The notes: generated from the letters alone by a model not told the origin. DNA of 64,000 nt from Novosphingobium sp. Rr 2-17 (GCF_000272475.1 NZ_AKFJ01000015.1:1-64000); one strand, 5' to 3'. Shown: positions 1 through 9,766, numbered from the stretch's first letter. Program-made: numbers and translations.

Positions 1-25
1 GAACGGCGGGCCGATCCCGCCGTTC
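1..25 (-). terminator. Hairpin downstream of the TonB receptor gene
   Basis: A perfect inverted repeat, GAACGGCGGG (1-10) and CCCGCCGTTC (16-25) with a 5-nt loop, lies 14 bases past the stop codon of the receptor gene. It fits an intrinsic terminator stem. The window ends before any T-run could be seen, so the call rests on stem and position only. Confidence 0.55.
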
Positions 26-38
26 GCGCGCGTGCTCG

Positions 39-2285
39 TCAGAAGTTGACCGACGCTATGGCACCGAACGTGCGCGGCGCCGTCAGCTTGGTCGTCGCTC
101 CGCTGATGCCGGTGGGCACCGAGGTTACGGGATCACCCGCCAGCGACACTTCGGTCATCGTCGAATAGCGCTTGTCGGTCACGTTGCGCACATAGCCACC
201 GATCGAGAACTTGCCGTCGCTCGACGTCCAGGTGGCGTTGAGGTTGGCAATCACCAAGCCCTTCTCGCGAATGAACGAGGTGCCGCCATAACTGGCCGCC
301 AGCGCCGTGATCGTCCCCGCATCGTGGGCGGACAAGTAACGCCCATCGGCGCTCAGGTTCAGGTTCGACCCACCCGAGAAATCGACGCGGTGGCTGTAGA
401 TCAGGTTGGCGGTAAACGGCGGCACGTCCGCCACCTCGCTACGCGAGATGAACGTTTTGAACTCGGCCGAGCTATCGACATACCGGGCGTGAGTATAAGC
501 CAGGTTGAGCGCGATCCGGTCGTTAGACGTGGCCTGAAACACCGTCTCCAATTCGCCGCCATAGATCCGCACCGGCGAAACCAGCGTGGCGAACGCCGTG
601 AATATGCCCACCCGTTCGTCCACATCGACGCCGGCGTTCTGATAGCCGCTGTAGTCGTAGTAGAACGCGCTGGCGTTAACCTGCACCTTGTTCCCCAGGA
701 ACCGGTTCTTGCTGCCGATTTCGTAAGCCTTGAGCGTCTGGTCCTTCAGGTCGAGGATGTAGGGCTGTCCTTGGACGTCGGAAGTCGCTGCCACGTCGCC
801 CGGGGTAAAGCCGGTCGAGAACGATGCGTAAAGCAGGTTTTGCGGGCTCAGATCGTATTCGGTGCGCGCCTTGTACGTCCAGTTCTTGTACTTACGCCGA
901 CCGTTGTCGAGGCTGTAGGGTAGCGACAGCGTCTGTCCGGTTCCGCCGTCGGTATAATTGAGCCCGACGTTGATGCGGGTGGTGTCATACCGCAGGCCCC
1001 CGGTAACGCGCCAGGCATCGGTAAGCGAATAGGTCGCCTCGCCAAACACGCCGAACGCCTTGGTTTCCTTGGTAGTGTCGGACGCGAAGGCGAGCGGCTC
1101 CCCCGGCAGGTTGAAGCGGACCGTGTTCGAGTTGGACAGATCGTTGTAGTAATTCAGCGCGCCGACTTGCCACTTGAGCGGCCCAGACCCGTTCGAGGTC
1201 AGCCGCGCTTCGTTGGTCCAGAACTCGTCCTTGGGGGTCTTGAGCGTCTGGAGGATGGTGAATCCGGGGCCGATGCCGACGTTCAGGGCGTTCTGCTGCC
1301 AGGTTCGTACCGCTGGAATATAGGTCAGCGTGGCAAAGCCCATGTCCCACTGCACGTTGGCCCAGAACTGATGGAAATGGTTCTTGCCCGCCCCGACCGG
1401 GTTGATGTTGGGATCGGTGGACGTGAAGTAGAGTTTTCCGTTCTGGTCGTATGCCCCGGCGCTGCCGCCCGTCGCATCCTCGTTGTACTGGATGGCCGCG
1501 CCCAGCAGAACTTTGAAGTTATCGCTCGGCTTGAGCAGTAGCTTGACGCGCAAGTTCTTGCTGGTGCGCTGGCCCAGGCCGTTGTCCTGATCGAACCCAT
1601 CGCGATGGTAGTAGTCGCCCGCAACCCGCAGGCCGACCTGGTCGGTCGCGATCGGTACGTTCACCGCGCCGCTGAAATGCTGGAGATCGTAGTTGCCTGC
1701 TTCCGCCAGCCCGAAGACCTGGAACGTGTCCAGATTGGGGTCGCGAGTATGCGCGGCGACAACGCCGCCCGTGGCGCTGCGACCGTAGAGCGTGCCTTGC
1801 GGGCCGCGCAGGATTTCCACGCGGTCGAGGTCGTAATTGCCGCCGATGCCTTCGTAGATGTCGTCGGTATACACGGCGACCGAGGACGCGTTCGAGGTGA
1901 TGCTGCCGCCCGATCCTACGTTGGAGCGAATGCCACGGATGACGATGCCCGCGCCGACCGTGTCGGTGCCGCCGCCTGCCGTGGTGGGTGCCGCTTCCGC
2001 GCCGCCGCCATTGATGCCCGGTGCGTTCTCCAGGATGTCGCGCAGGAGAAATTTGCCTTGCTGGCGCAACTCGTCGCCGGTCTTCACCGTAACCGAGGCC
2101 GCAGTGCGCTGCACGTTGGACGTGCGGCGCTCCGCCGTGACGATGATGTCCTGGACGCCTGCTACGGGTTGGGCAGGTGCAGCGCTTTCTTGTGCATGAG
2201 CCGAACCGGACGCTGCGACGGCGAGCACGCCGGCGCTAACAGCGAAAAGCAGCCGAGCTTTTGCGCAAGTTGCCATTTTTGACAT
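39..2285 (-). CDS. TonB-dependent outer-membrane receptor
   Basis: The 748-residue protein starts with a signal peptide (about residues 1-31, cleavage after AHA). A TonB box, DIIVTAERR, sits at residues 46-54. A plug domain with the typical LRGPQGTLYG segment follows, then a long beta-barrel ending in the aromatic residue F. Length and layout match siderophore/vitamin/sugar-type TonB receptors that are expanded in sphingomonads and often import aromatic or plant-derived compounds. The start is supported by a GGGGGG ribosome site 7 nt upstream. The neighbouring IclR regulator on the other strand could control it (inference). The substrate cannot be read from the sequence. Confidence 0.93.
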   Translation of the reverse strand: MSKMATCAKARLLFAVSAGVLAVAASGSAHAQESAAPAQPVAGVQDIIVTAERRTSNVQRTAASVTVKTGDELRQQGKFLLRDILENAPGINGGGAEAAPTTAGGGTDTVGAGIVIRGIRSNVGSGGSITSNASSVAVYTDDIYEGIGGNYDLDRVEILRGPQGTLYGRSATGGVVAAHTRDPNLDTFQVFGLAEAGNYDLQHFSGAVNVPIATDQVGLRVAGDYYHRDGFDQDNGLGQRTSKNLRVKLLLKPSDNFKVLLGAAIQYNEDATGGSAGAYDQNGKLYFTSTDPNINPVGAGKNHFHQFWANVQWDMGFATLTYIPAVRTWQQNALNVGIGPGFTILQTLKTPKDEFWTNEARLTSNGSGPLKWQVGALNYYNDLSNSNTVRFNLPGEPLAFASDTTKETKAFGVFGEATYSLTDAWRVTGGLRYDTTRINVGLNYTDGGTGQTLSLPYSLDNGRRKYKNWTYKARTEYDLSPQNLLYASFSTGFTPGDVAATSDVQGQPYILDLKDQTLKAYEIGSKNRFLGNKVQVNASAFYYDYSGYQNAGVDVDERVGIFTAFATLVSPVRIYGGELETVFQATSNDRIALNLAYTHARYVDSSAEFKTFISRSEVADVPPFTANLIYSHRVDFSGGSNLNLSADGRYLSAHDAGTITALAASYGGTSFIREKGLVIANLNATWTSSDGKFSIGGYVRNVTDKRYSTMTEVSLAGDPVTSVPTGISGATTKLTAPRTFGAIASVNF

Positions 2286-2313
2286 TATTATCCCCCCAAT
2301 GTTTTAATTTCAG

Positions 2314-2336
2314 GCGAAATAGTTGCCCTATTTCGC
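2314..2336 (-). promoter_or_regulatory. Perfect inverted repeat in the receptor 5' region
   Basis: GCGAAATAG (2314-2322), spacer TTGCC, CTATTTCGC (2328-2336). This 9-bp-arm palindrome lies about 30 bases upstream of the receptor start codon, between the ribosome site and the AT-rich presumed promoter. It could be an operator for a dimeric regulator such as the adjacent IclR protein, or an RNA hairpin in the leader. The sequence alone does not decide. Confidence 0.5.
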
Positions 2337-2641
2337 GCGATCAATTTTATTAAAGCTTATTGATTTAAAGCTAAAATCTGCATGAACTGCAGCGTATTAG
2401 CCAAATGCAATTTGTTGTGATGTCGCGTTTGATCTGCACGGCATATGCCTGTGCCATCCAAGATGGATGTGCCTTCTCGTCTCCCAATCATCGAACTCGT
2501 TATCGAGTCGCGTCTATTTCTCTTGATTCCTAATATGCCGGAATACATTGTCAATTATCTGGGCGCCAAGGCTCGGAGATTTGGTCTCGACCCGCCGAAC
2601 TGTAATGATTGAGCAACACGCGAGCCCAGCGAACGCGCGCG
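2337..2641. other. Divergent intergenic region with several small palindromes
   Basis: No convincing gene lies here. The stretch separates the receptor (minus strand) from the IclR gene (plus strand). It is AT-rich near 2337-2380, where the receptor promoter should lie. Short symmetric sites are CTGCA-TGAAC-TGCAG (2378-2392), GGCATATGCC near 2440, and ACTCG-TTAT-CGAGT (2495-2508). Any could bind a regulator; none is a recognised consensus. Confidence 0.5.
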
Positions 2642-2748
2642 TTAGAGCGTTTTCGAACCAGATGGGATCATCTGGCGACTCGGAAAACGCGGTAAAACAG
2701 GAATCTAGAGCGATCGGTCCGATGCAATCGGAACGGATTTCGCTCTAA
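2642..2748. repeat. RIME-like palindromic intergenic repeat element
   Basis: A 107-bp block bounded by the inverted ends TTAGAGCG (2642-2649) and CGCTCTAA (2741-2748). It holds two hairpins. The first is nested: GCGTTTTC...GAAAACGC around CCAGATG-GGAT-CATCTGG (2658-2675). The second carries CCGAT-GCA-ATCGG inside AGAGCG...CGCTCT. This two-hairpin design and the AGAGCG/CTCTA edges resemble the RIME/palindromic intergenic elements of alphaproteobacteria. It ends 12 bases before the iclR start, so it would be transcribed into that leader. No second copy was noticed in this window. Confidence 0.7.
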
Positions 2749-2760
2749 GCTGGCAGGGAA

Positions 2761-3543
2761 GTGATGGCTGCGACGGCAGATCGGGTTTTTTCGGTATTCG
2801 AGTTGTTCACGGTCGATCAGCCCGAATGGACGGTCGAGGCGATCGCATCCCGCCTGCAGCTATCGACCAGCACAGCCTATCAATATGTCGGCAGCCTGGT
2901 GAAGGCCGGTTTCCTGGTGCCTGGCATTGCCGGCATCTACATGATTGGCCCGGCCGTGACGGTATTCGACCGCACCGTGCGCATGACCGATCCACTGACG
3001 TGCGTTGGTCGCGACGTCTTGAGGCAGCTTGTGGACGATAGCGGCGAACGGGCGATCGGGCTTACCTGCAGGCTCTATCACCAGCGCGTGATCTGTATTC
3101 ACCAGTATGCGCCGCGACCGCCCGACCTTGGAATCAGCTACGAACGCGGTCGCCCCATGTCGCTGCTGGCAGGTGCATCATCCAAGGTCATCCTGGCCCA
3201 TTTGCCGGTGCGGACGCAGCGGTCTTTTTTTGATGCCGACACGCAGTCTTTCGTGGCGGCGGGGCTGGGTCCGGACTGGAAAGCCTTCAAAAGCCAAATG
3301 CTGGCAATTCGCCGGACGGACGCACTGCTTTCGATCGGGGAAGTCGTCCCTGGCGCGATGGGTATCGCTGCCCCGATCATGGGGATGGAAAAAGCCGTTC
3401 TGGGCAGCATCGGCCTCGTGGTGGAGGAGCAGGCCATCCAGGCCGATCCAGAGCGATTGCAGCGGCTGAAGATGCTGGTTGCCCAGGCTGGCGAGGCGGT
3501 AGGGGCGGCGCTGCGCACGAGCTGGGAAAGCCGGGGCCGCTAA
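2761..3543 (+). CDS. IclR-family transcriptional regulator
   Basis: A 260-residue protein with an N-terminal winged helix-turn-helix (about residues 10-70; WTVEAIASRLQLSTSTAYQYV is the recognition region) and a C-terminal IclR effector-binding domain (about 80-255). The IclR family usually controls catabolic genes for aromatic acids or short carbon sources. The start is GTG at 2761 or ATG at 2764, with an AGGGA ribosome site just ahead. It faces a TonB receptor across a palindrome-rich spacer, which suggests it may regulate that transporter. That link is inference. Confidence 0.9.
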   Translation: MMAATADRVFSVFELFTVDQPEWTVEAIASRLQLSTSTAYQYVGSLVKAGFLVPGIAGIYMIGPAVTVFDRTVRMTDPLTCVGRDVLRQLVDDSGERAIGLTCRLYHQRVICIHQYAPRPPDLGISYERGRPMSLLAGASSKVILAHLPVRTQRSFFDADTQSFVAAGLGPDWKAFKSQMLAIRRTDALLSIGEVVPGAMGIAAPIMGMEKAVLGSIGLVVEEQAIQADPERLQRLKMLVAQAGEAVGAALRTSWESRGR

Positions 3544-3602
3544 ACGCTTCGGACGATGCGATCCCGCTTGGCATGGCTGATATGTTTCCCCATGGTCACA
3601 CT

Positions 3603-4583
3603 ATGCAAGCATCGCAGCCTATTCTCGAAATTACCGGCCTCACCAAAACCTACAAAGGTGGTTTCACCGCGCTTCGCGGCGTGGACCTAACCATCCGGCG
3701 CGGAGAGATTTTCGCGCTGCTTGGCCCCAATGGAGCAGGCAAGACCACGCTGATCGGTGCGGTCTGCGGGTTGGTGCGTCCAACTTCGGGCACTATCCGT
3801 GTCTTCGGCGAGGATATGGGGCCCAACTGGCGGCACTTGCGCGCTCGCATCGGTCTGGTCCCGCAGGAGCTGGCGACCGACATGTTCGAGCCGGTGATCC
3901 GCTCGGTCCGGCATTCGCGAGGGCTGTTCGGTCTCAAGCCCGATCCCCAGCATATCGAAGGGGTTCTTCGGGCGCTGAGCCTGTGGGACAAGCGTGACGC
4001 CCAGATCCGGACACTTTCCGGTGGGATGAAGCGCCGCGTGCTGATCGCCAAGGCGCTCGCCCACGAGCCGGAATTGCTGTTCCTCGACGAGCCCACCGCC
4101 GGGGTCGATGTGGAACTTCGGCGGGATATGTGGCGCCAGATCGCGTTGCTGCGCGAGCGTGGGACGACGGTGATCCTCACCACCCACTACATCGAGGAAG
4201 CCGAGGAGATGGCTGATCGCGTCGGCGTGATCCGCGATGGCCAGATTCTGATGGTGGACGAAAAGAAGGCGATGATGGAGCGGCTGGGGCGTACCGAAGC
4301 GTTCATCGCGCTGGCGCAGCCGCTGGGGCAGTTGCCGCCGCAGATTGCCGCTTTCCCGGTTACGCTGACCGACGAAGGCCGCGTCCTGTGCTATCGCGGC
4401 GGCGGCGGGGAGGGCGCAAGCGCGGGTACGTCCGAGGTGGCGGAACTTACCAAGGCACTGACCCGCGCGGGCATCGATTACACCGGGATCGACATCCACG
4501 AATCGAGCCTGGAAGACATCTTCGTCAACTTGCTGGAAGGGCCGGACGCCTTGAATGCCTCGGCACGGGGAGCAGGGGAATGA
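3603..4583 (+). CDS. ABC exporter ATP-binding subunit (YadG-like)
   Basis: The nucleotide-binding subunit of an ABC-2 type exporter. Counting from ATG 3603, Walker A GPNGAGKTT is at 41-49, the ABC signature LSGGM at 139-142, and Walker B LLFLDEP at 158-164, followed by an H-loop (TTHYIEEAEEM). About 326 residues fits the YadG/DrrA type with a C-terminal extension. An alternative ATG at 3573 adds ten residues; neither start has a clear ribosome site. The 3' end overlaps the permease gene by ATGA, so the two are translationally coupled. The substrate is unknown; drug, lipid or polysaccharide export are all possible. Confidence 0.92.
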   Translation: MQASQPILEITGLTKTYKGGFTALRGVDLTIRRGEIFALLGPNGAGKTTLIGAVCGLVRPTSGTIRVFGEDMGPNWRHLRARIGLVPQELATDMFEPVIRSVRHSRGLFGLKPDPQHIEGVLRALSLWDKRDAQIRTLSGGMKRRVLIAKALAHEPELLFLDEPTAGVDVELRRDMWRQIALLRERGTTVILTTHYIEEAEEMADRVGVIRDGQILMVDEKKAMMERLGRTEAFIALAQPLGQLPPQIAAFPVTLTDEGRVLCYRGGGGEGASAGTSEVAELTKALTRAGIDYTGIDIHESSLEDIFVNLLEGPDALNASARGAGE

Positions 4584-5353
4584 GCGTGTTCAACTTCCGC
4601 AGTGCTTGGGCGATCTACAAGCAGGAACTGATGCGCGCGTTTCGCACCGCGATGCAGTCCATTCTGGCTCCGGTGCTGACGACGACGCTGTATTTCGTGG
4701 TGTTCGGCGCGGCCATGGGCAATTCGGTGCAACATGGCCTGGGCGGTGTGAACTACGGCGCGTTCATCGTGCCCGGGCTGTTGCTGCTGACACTGCTCAG
4801 CGAAAGCACCACCAACGCCAGCTTCGGCATTTACATGCCGCGCTTTACCGGCGCGATCTATGAATTGCTCTCCGCCCCGGTCGGCATTGGCGAAACCCTG
4901 GTGGGCTTCGTTGGCGCGGCGGCAACCAAGTCGCTGATCCTGGCAGCCATCATTCTTCTTACTGCGACGCGGTTCGTCGATTACCACATCGAGCACCCGA
5001 TCTATGCGCTGGGCTATATCCTGCTCGTGTCGGCCAGCTTCTCGTTGTTCGGGTTCATCCTGGGGATCTGGGCCGACAGCTTCGAGAAGCTTTCCATCGT
5101 ACCGCTTTTGATTCTCACCCCGCTGACGTTCCTGGGCGGCACCTTCTATTCGATCCAGGTCTTGCCAGAGCCTTGGCGCTCGGTCGCGATGGCCAACCCA
5201 GTGGTGTATCTCGTCAATGGGCTGCGCTGGACGTTTTATGGCACTTCGGATGTCTCGATCGGCATTTCGCTGGGGCTGACGCTTCTTTTCCTCGCATTTT
5301 GCGTCGGGCTGATCGCATGGATCTTCCGCACTGGGTGGCGCCTTCGCACGTGA
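4580..5353 (+). CDS. ABC-2 type exporter permease (YadH-like)
   Basis: A 257-residue membrane protein with about six hydrophobic segments, matching the ABC-2 permease family (YadH type). The reading frame is open much further upstream, but the start at 4580 is chosen because it overlaps the ATPase stop codon as ATGA, has a GCAGGGGA ribosome site, and begins at the family's usual MSVFNF...WAIYKQEL segment. It pairs with the ATPase just upstream to form an inner-membrane exporter. The following DUF481 outer-membrane gene starts about 20 bases later and may be co-transcribed. Confidence 0.92.
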   Translation: MSVFNFRSAWAIYKQELMRAFRTAMQSILAPVLTTTLYFVVFGAAMGNSVQHGLGGVNYGAFIVPGLLLLTLLSESTTNASFGIYMPRFTGAIYELLSAPVGIGETLVGFVGAAATKSLILAAIILLTATRFVDYHIEHPIYALGYILLVSASFSLFGFILGIWADSFEKLSIVPLLILTPLTFLGGTFYSIQVLPEPWRSVAMANPVVYLVNGLRWTFYGTSDVSIGISLGLTLLFLAFCVGLIAWIFRTGWRLRT

Positions 5354-5374
5354 ACGGTTAGTGTGCATCGCAAC

Positions 5375-6418
5375 ATGACGAAGCGATTGACCGTTCTCGC
5401 CGCTGCCGTGCCGCTGCTACTGCTTGCCGTTGAGGCCCGGGCCCGGGTTCCCGAGCTTGAACAACACGCAGTAGAGCCCACGCTGCCGCTCCCGCCGCCT
5501 GTTCTGGTGCCGATGCTCCCCCCTGCGTCCGAATACGTGCCCTTTATCAAGGTGCCCGCCCCCAGCCTGTCGCCGCCGGTAAAGGCCATGATCGAGGAAG
5601 CCATTCGCGCTGACGATCAGGCCCAGGTTGCCGCCATGGTCAAGATCGCGATCAAAACCCAGCCTTACGACGAGGGGGAGATCAAGGCGCTGCAGAAGGC
5701 TTATCAGGACCGCAAAGCGAAACAGGCAGCGGAAAAATCCGCCGCCGACCTCAAGCGCATCCGCGAAGCGGCCTTGCTCCAGCTCTGGAAAGGCCAGGTT
5801 GAAGTGGGAGCGTTCCGCTCGACCGGCAATACCAGCAACTTCGGTTTCAGTGCGGCGGTGAAGTTCAACCGCAAGGGCATCAACTGGGAACACATTATCC
5901 AGGGTAACGCCGATTACCAGGAAGACGCCGGCACGGTTTCCAAGGAACAATTCAGCGGTAGCTACCAGGCCCGCTACACCCTGAACGATGCGCTGTTCAC
6001 CTACGGCAAGGGGATGTACGAGCGCGACAAGATCCAGGGTTACGAGAACCGTTATTCGCTCTCCAGCGGTCTGGGTTATCGGGTCATCAAGACCAAGGCG
6101 ATGACCTTATCGATCGAAGCCGGTCCCGCGATCCGCCAGACCGAATTTGTCAGCGACCCCAGCGAAACGTCCTGGTCGGTCGCGACCTCGCTCGATTGGG
6201 CCTGGACGATCAGCCCGACGATGAAGCTGACGCAGGACGCCAGCAGCTATATCGGATCGGATAACAGCACCTTTACCTCGAAGACCGCGCTTGAGGCCGG
6301 CATGACCAAGCGGCTGAAGCTGAAACTGTCGTACCAGTTCGAGCACGAAGGCTCGCCGCCCGATGGTTCGCTCAAGACCGACACGGTGTCACGCTTCACT
6401 CTGGTCTACGGGTTCTGA
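5375..6418 (+). CDS. DUF481 family outer-membrane protein (YdiY-like)
   Basis: A predicted outer-membrane beta-barrel of the DUF481/YdiY family. The signal peptide [17 protein letters not shown]... is followed by a proline-rich stretch, then a charged helical segment (about residues 75-130, [15 protein letters not shown]). The DUF481 barrel starts at [17 protein letters not shown] and ends in YGF. E. coli YdiY is reported as salt/acid induced; the function is otherwise unclear. ATG 5375 is preferred over GTG 5363 because it places the signal peptide correctly. Neither has a strong ribosome site. Confidence 0.85.
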   Translation: MTKRLTVLAAAVPLLLLAVEARARVPELEQHAVEPTLPLPPPVLVPMLPPASEYVPFIKVPAPSLSPPVKAMIEEAIRADDQAQVAAMVKIAIKTQPYDEGEIKALQKAYQDRKAKQAAEKSAADLKRIREAALLQLWKGQVEVGAFRSTGNTSNFGFSAAVKFNRKGINWEHIIQGNADYQEDAGTVSKEQFSGSYQARYTLNDALFTYGKGMYERDKIQGYENRYSLSSGLGYRVIKTKAMTLSIEAGPAIRQTEFVSDPSETSWSVATSLDWAWTISPTMKLTQDASSYIGSDNSTFTSKTALEAGMTKRLKLKLSYQFEHEGSPPDGSLKTDTVSRFTLVYGF

Positions 6419-6437
6419 CGATAGTAGGGGCGGGGCC

Positions 6438-7565
6438 ATGAGACCCCGCTTCGACTTTTCCATCAGCGCCACCGACGGCAAGGCCCGCACCGGCACCATC
6501 CAAATGCGCCGCGGCGAAATCCGCACGCCGGCGTTCATGCCGGTCGGCACCGCGGCCACGGTCAAGGCGATGAAGCCGCAGGATGTGCGCGCCGCCGGTG
6601 CCGACATCATCCTGGGCAACACCTACCACTTGATGCTGCGCCCCGGCGCCGAGCGCGTCGCGCGGCTGGGCGGACTGCACAAGTTCATGAACTGGGACCG
6701 CCCGATCCTGACCGATAGCGGCGGCTATCAGGTGATGAGCCTGGCCGCCTTGCGCAAGATCACCGAGGGAGGCGTGACTTTCGCCAGCCACATCGACGGC
6801 TCGCGCCATATGCTCTCGCCCGAGCGCTCGATGGAGATCCAGCGCCTGCTCGGCTCGGACATCGTCATGTGCTTCGACGAATGCCCCAAGATCGATCAGC
6901 CACGCGACGTGATTGCCCGTTCGATGGAAATGTCGATGCGCTGGGCGAAGCGCAGCCGCGATGCGTTCGACACCGGCGGCGACCATGCCGAGTGCTCTGC
7001 CCTGTTCGGCATCCAGCAAGGTGCGCTCGACGAAGACTTGCGGAAGACGAGCGCCGATGCGCTGACCCAGATCGGCTTCGACGGCTACGCCATCGGCGGC
7101 CTGGCGGTGGGCGAGGGCCAGGAAGCGATGTTCGCGACCCTCGACTTCGCGCCCGGACAATTACCGGCAGGCCGCCCGCGCTACCTCATGGGCGTCGGCA
7201 AGCCCGACGATCTGGTCGGCGCTGTCGAGCGCGGCGTCGATATGTTCGATTGCGTGCTGCCCACGCGTTCGGGGCGCAACGGACAAGCATTCACCTGGAA
7301 CGGCCCGCTCAATATCCGCAACGCCCGCCACGCCGAAGACACCGGCCCGATCGACCCACGCTGCGCCTGCCCGGTCTGCGCCACCTACTCGCGCGCTTAC
7401 CTGCATCACCTCAACAAGGCCGGCGAAATGCTGGGCGCCATGCTGATGACCGAACACAACTTGTGGTTCTACCAACAACTCATGCAATCCATGCGCGACG
7501 CCATCACTGAGCAGCGCTTCGAGGCATTTGTGGTGGAGTTTCGGCGGGATTACTTTCCCACCTGA
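6438..7565 (+). CDS. tgt: Queuine tRNA-ribosyltransferase (tRNA-guanine transglycosylase)
   Basis: Exchanges guanine-34 for preQ1 in GUN-anticodon tRNAs during queuosine synthesis. The 375-residue protein shows the family signatures: TPAFMPVGT near the N-terminus, the substrate pocket DSGGYQVMS, the nucleophilic Asp in [13 protein letters not shown], and the zinc site CxCxxC...H ([17 protein letters not shown]). ATG 6438 has a GGGGCGGGG ribosome site and gives the standard N-terminus. The frame is open further upstream into the DUF481 gene, but that is not coding. No other queuosine genes are adjacent. Confidence 0.97.
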   Translation: MRPRFDFSISATDGKARTGTIQMRRGEIRTPAFMPVGTAATVKAMKPQDVRAAGADIILGNTYHLMLRPGAERVARLGGLHKFMNWDRPILTDSGGYQVMSLAALRKITEGGVTFASHIDGSRHMLSPERSMEIQRLLGSDIVMCFDECPKIDQPRDVIARSMEMSMRWAKRSRDAFDTGGDHAECSALFGIQQGALDEDLRKTSADALTQIGFDGYAIGGLAVGEGQEAMFATLDFAPGQLPAGRPRYLMGVGKPDDLVGAVERGVDMFDCVLPTRSGRNGQAFTWNGPLNIRNARHAEDTGPIDPRCACPVCATYSRAYLHHLNKAGEMLGAMLMTEHNLWFYQQLMQSMRDAITEQRFEAFVVEFRRDYFPT

Positions 7566-7649
7566 ATTATAAACCGCATATTGCCTTGAACCGCCGACTG
7601 GATAGATTGACGGCCGTGCGTGCATCATAGCGCGGTTGCGGGGGCGTCA

Positions 7650-9638
7650 GTGGGTAAAACTATTCTTCTTTGTTCGGCGACATTGGTTTCCGCTCTGATC
7701 TTCAGCTCTCCAGCACTGGCGGAAAATAAAGAGGCGGAGCTGTTTGGGCAGCTTCCTCAAGTCGAACAAATGAGCTTGTCGCCCGATGGCAAAAAGATCG
7801 GGATGATAACGCCTCAGGACGGTCGCTCGGTTCTTGTCGTTGTGGATACTGAGACTGGCGGAGACCTGAAAAATATATTGGCTTCACCCAGCAGAAGTGA
7901 AAGGCTTACCTCCTGCGGATGGGCTACCAATACGCGTCTTGTATGCGACATGTCGATCGTCACTGTCGCGATGGGAATGCGACTTGGCTTCTCTCGCCCC
8001 CTTGCCGTGAACTTCGATGGCACCAAATTTGCGCAGTTGATGCCTGCGACTACGACGAGCAGCCTCTACCTAGCCCAGTTCGGCGGTCGTCTGATTGATT
8101 GGAATGTACCCGGGAAGCCCGGCCACATACTGATGACCCGAAATTTCGTGCCAGAAACGACTACGGGGACGCTGGTTAAGCGTTCGGGGGAGGGCCTTGG
8201 CGTCGAGGACATCGATGTCACCTCAGGATCTCGTCGCACTATCGAACCGCCACGCAAGACAGCTTCGAGCTATATTAGCGATGGCCAAGGCAATGTGCGC
8301 ATCATGGGCCTGGACAAAGCCAGCGACACGGGCATGCTGGCTGGTCGATCACATTACTTCTATCGAACTTCAAACAACCGGGACTGGCAGCCGCTATCCG
8401 AGGCACAGGAAGTTGATAACAAGACCGTTGGATTCGTGCCTGAGGCAGTCGATGCCGCAAAGAATGTCGTGTACGGGTTCGATACTGACAAGGATGGCTT
8501 GGCTAAACTCTACAGTGTTTCTCTCGACGGCAGCCAGAAGCGTGATGTAGTGGTGTCACGGTCCGGCGTGGACGTAGACGAGCTGATCCGCTTCGGACGT
8601 ACTGGACGTGTCATCGGGGCAAGCTACGCGACCGATCGCAGGACGGTCCAGTATTTCGATGAAAACCTCGAAGAGCTGGGTGCTGCACTATCCAAGGTGT
8701 TGCCCGGTAATCCCTCGATTTCCTTCATCGATGCAAGTGCCGATGAAAACGCGATTATCCTGCTCGCCTCATCCGATACGAGTCCGGGTACGTTTTATCT
8801 CTACGACAAGACGACGCATAAGTTGGGCGAAATTCTGCGTTATCGGCCTTCTCTGTTCAATGTGAAATTGTCCGAAATGAAGCCCGTTACTTTCGCTGCT
8901 GCAGACGGCACGATGATTCCGGCCTACCTGACTCTTCCGCCGGGCAGTTCCGGGAAGGGCCTGCCGGCTATCGTAATGCCCCATGGAGGCCCGTCGTCCC
9001 GTGACGAATGGGGCTTCGATTGGCTCGTTCAATTTTTTGCCGCCCGTGGTTATGCCGTACTTCAACCCAATTATCGCGGTTCCTCCGGTTATGGAGCCGG
9101 TTGGTATCAACACAATGGCTTCAAATCATGGAAGTCGGCGATCGGCGATGTTGACGATGCAGGCCGCTGGCTTGTGAAGCAGGGTATCGCGTCGCCGGAC
9201 AAGCTAGCGATCGTGGGATGGTCTTACGGCGGCTATGCCGCCCTTCAATCGCAGGTGATCGATCCAGACTTGTTCAAGGCGGTGGTGGCGATCGCGCCGG
9301 TGACGGACCTCGATGCATTGCGTGAAGAATCACGTGCTTTCACCAATTTCAACCTCGTGGACCAAATTATCGGGCAAGGCACTCACGTCGAGAGCGGGTC
9401 GCCAGCGCGCCACGCAGCCAATTTTCATTCACCCGTTTTGCTGTTCCATGGCGATCAGGATCAGAACGTGTCCGTCTCTGAATCTCGGTTGATGAAGCGG
9501 CGTCTCGAAAGCGCTGGCAAATCGGTTCAGTATGTCGAATTCGCTGGGTTGGCCCATCAACTCTACGATACGACCGCACGTGTCCGCATGCTTTCGATGA
9601 GCGACGCGTTTTTGCGTAGCACTTTGGGGATCAAGTAA
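7650..9638 (+). CDS. Secreted S9-family peptidase (acylaminoacyl peptidase-like)
   Basis: A prolyl-oligopeptidase-family serine hydrolase. A signal peptide (GKTILLCSATLVSALIFSSPALA) precedes a seven-bladed-propeller-like N-terminal part (about residues 30-390) and an alpha/beta-hydrolase domain. The catalytic triad is visible: Ser in GWSYGGYAA (about 524), Asp in HGDQDQN (about 602), His in GLAHQLY (about 636). HGGPSSRD gives the oxyanion region. GTG 7650 with a GGGGG ribosome site is preferred; GTG 7620 would add ten residues before the signal. Third positions hold more A/T than in tgt or rpsD, hinting at a different evolutionary history. Likely periplasmic. Confidence 0.9.
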   Translation: MGKTILLCSATLVSALIFSSPALAENKEAELFGQLPQVEQMSLSPDGKKIGMITPQDGRSVLVVVDTETGGDLKNILASPSRSERLTSCGWATNTRLVCDMSIVTVAMGMRLGFSRPLAVNFDGTKFAQLMPATTTSSLYLAQFGGRLIDWNVPGKPGHILMTRNFVPETTTGTLVKRSGEGLGVEDIDVTSGSRRTIEPPRKTASSYISDGQGNVRIMGLDKASDTGMLAGRSHYFYRTSNNRDWQPLSEAQEVDNKTVGFVPEAVDAAKNVVYGFDTDKDGLAKLYSVSLDGSQKRDVVVSRSGVDVDELIRFGRTGRVIGASYATDRRTVQYFDENLEELGAALSKVLPGNPSISFIDASADENAIILLASSDTSPGTFYLYDKTTHKLGEILRYRPSLFNVKLSEMKPVTFAAADGTMIPAYLTLPPGSSGKGLPAIVMPHGGPSSRDEWGFDWLVQFFAARGYAVLQPNYRGSSGYGAGWYQHNGFKSWKSAIGDVDDAGRWLVKQGIASPDKLAIVGWSYGGYAALQSQVIDPDLFKAVVAIAPVTDLDALREESRAFTNFNLVDQIIGQGTHVESGSPARHAANFHSPVLLFHGDQDQNVSVSESRLMKRRLESAGKSVQYVEFAGLAHQLYDTTARVRMLSMSDAFLRSTLGIK

Positions 9639-9766
9639 CGCGATCGCTTGATAGACGGTTGCAATGTTGGACAGCGGGACGCTTTGCGGGCAAGCTTCCT
9701 GCGGATGCGTCCTTACTGCCGGAGTGCGGTGGAGCGCTTAAAGCCCTAAGCCATTAAGGAGCGCAG

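Noticed and set aside
2548..2748. A 66-codon plus-strand frame upstream of iclR
   Set aside because: Most of it is the palindromic repeat element; not a protein gene.
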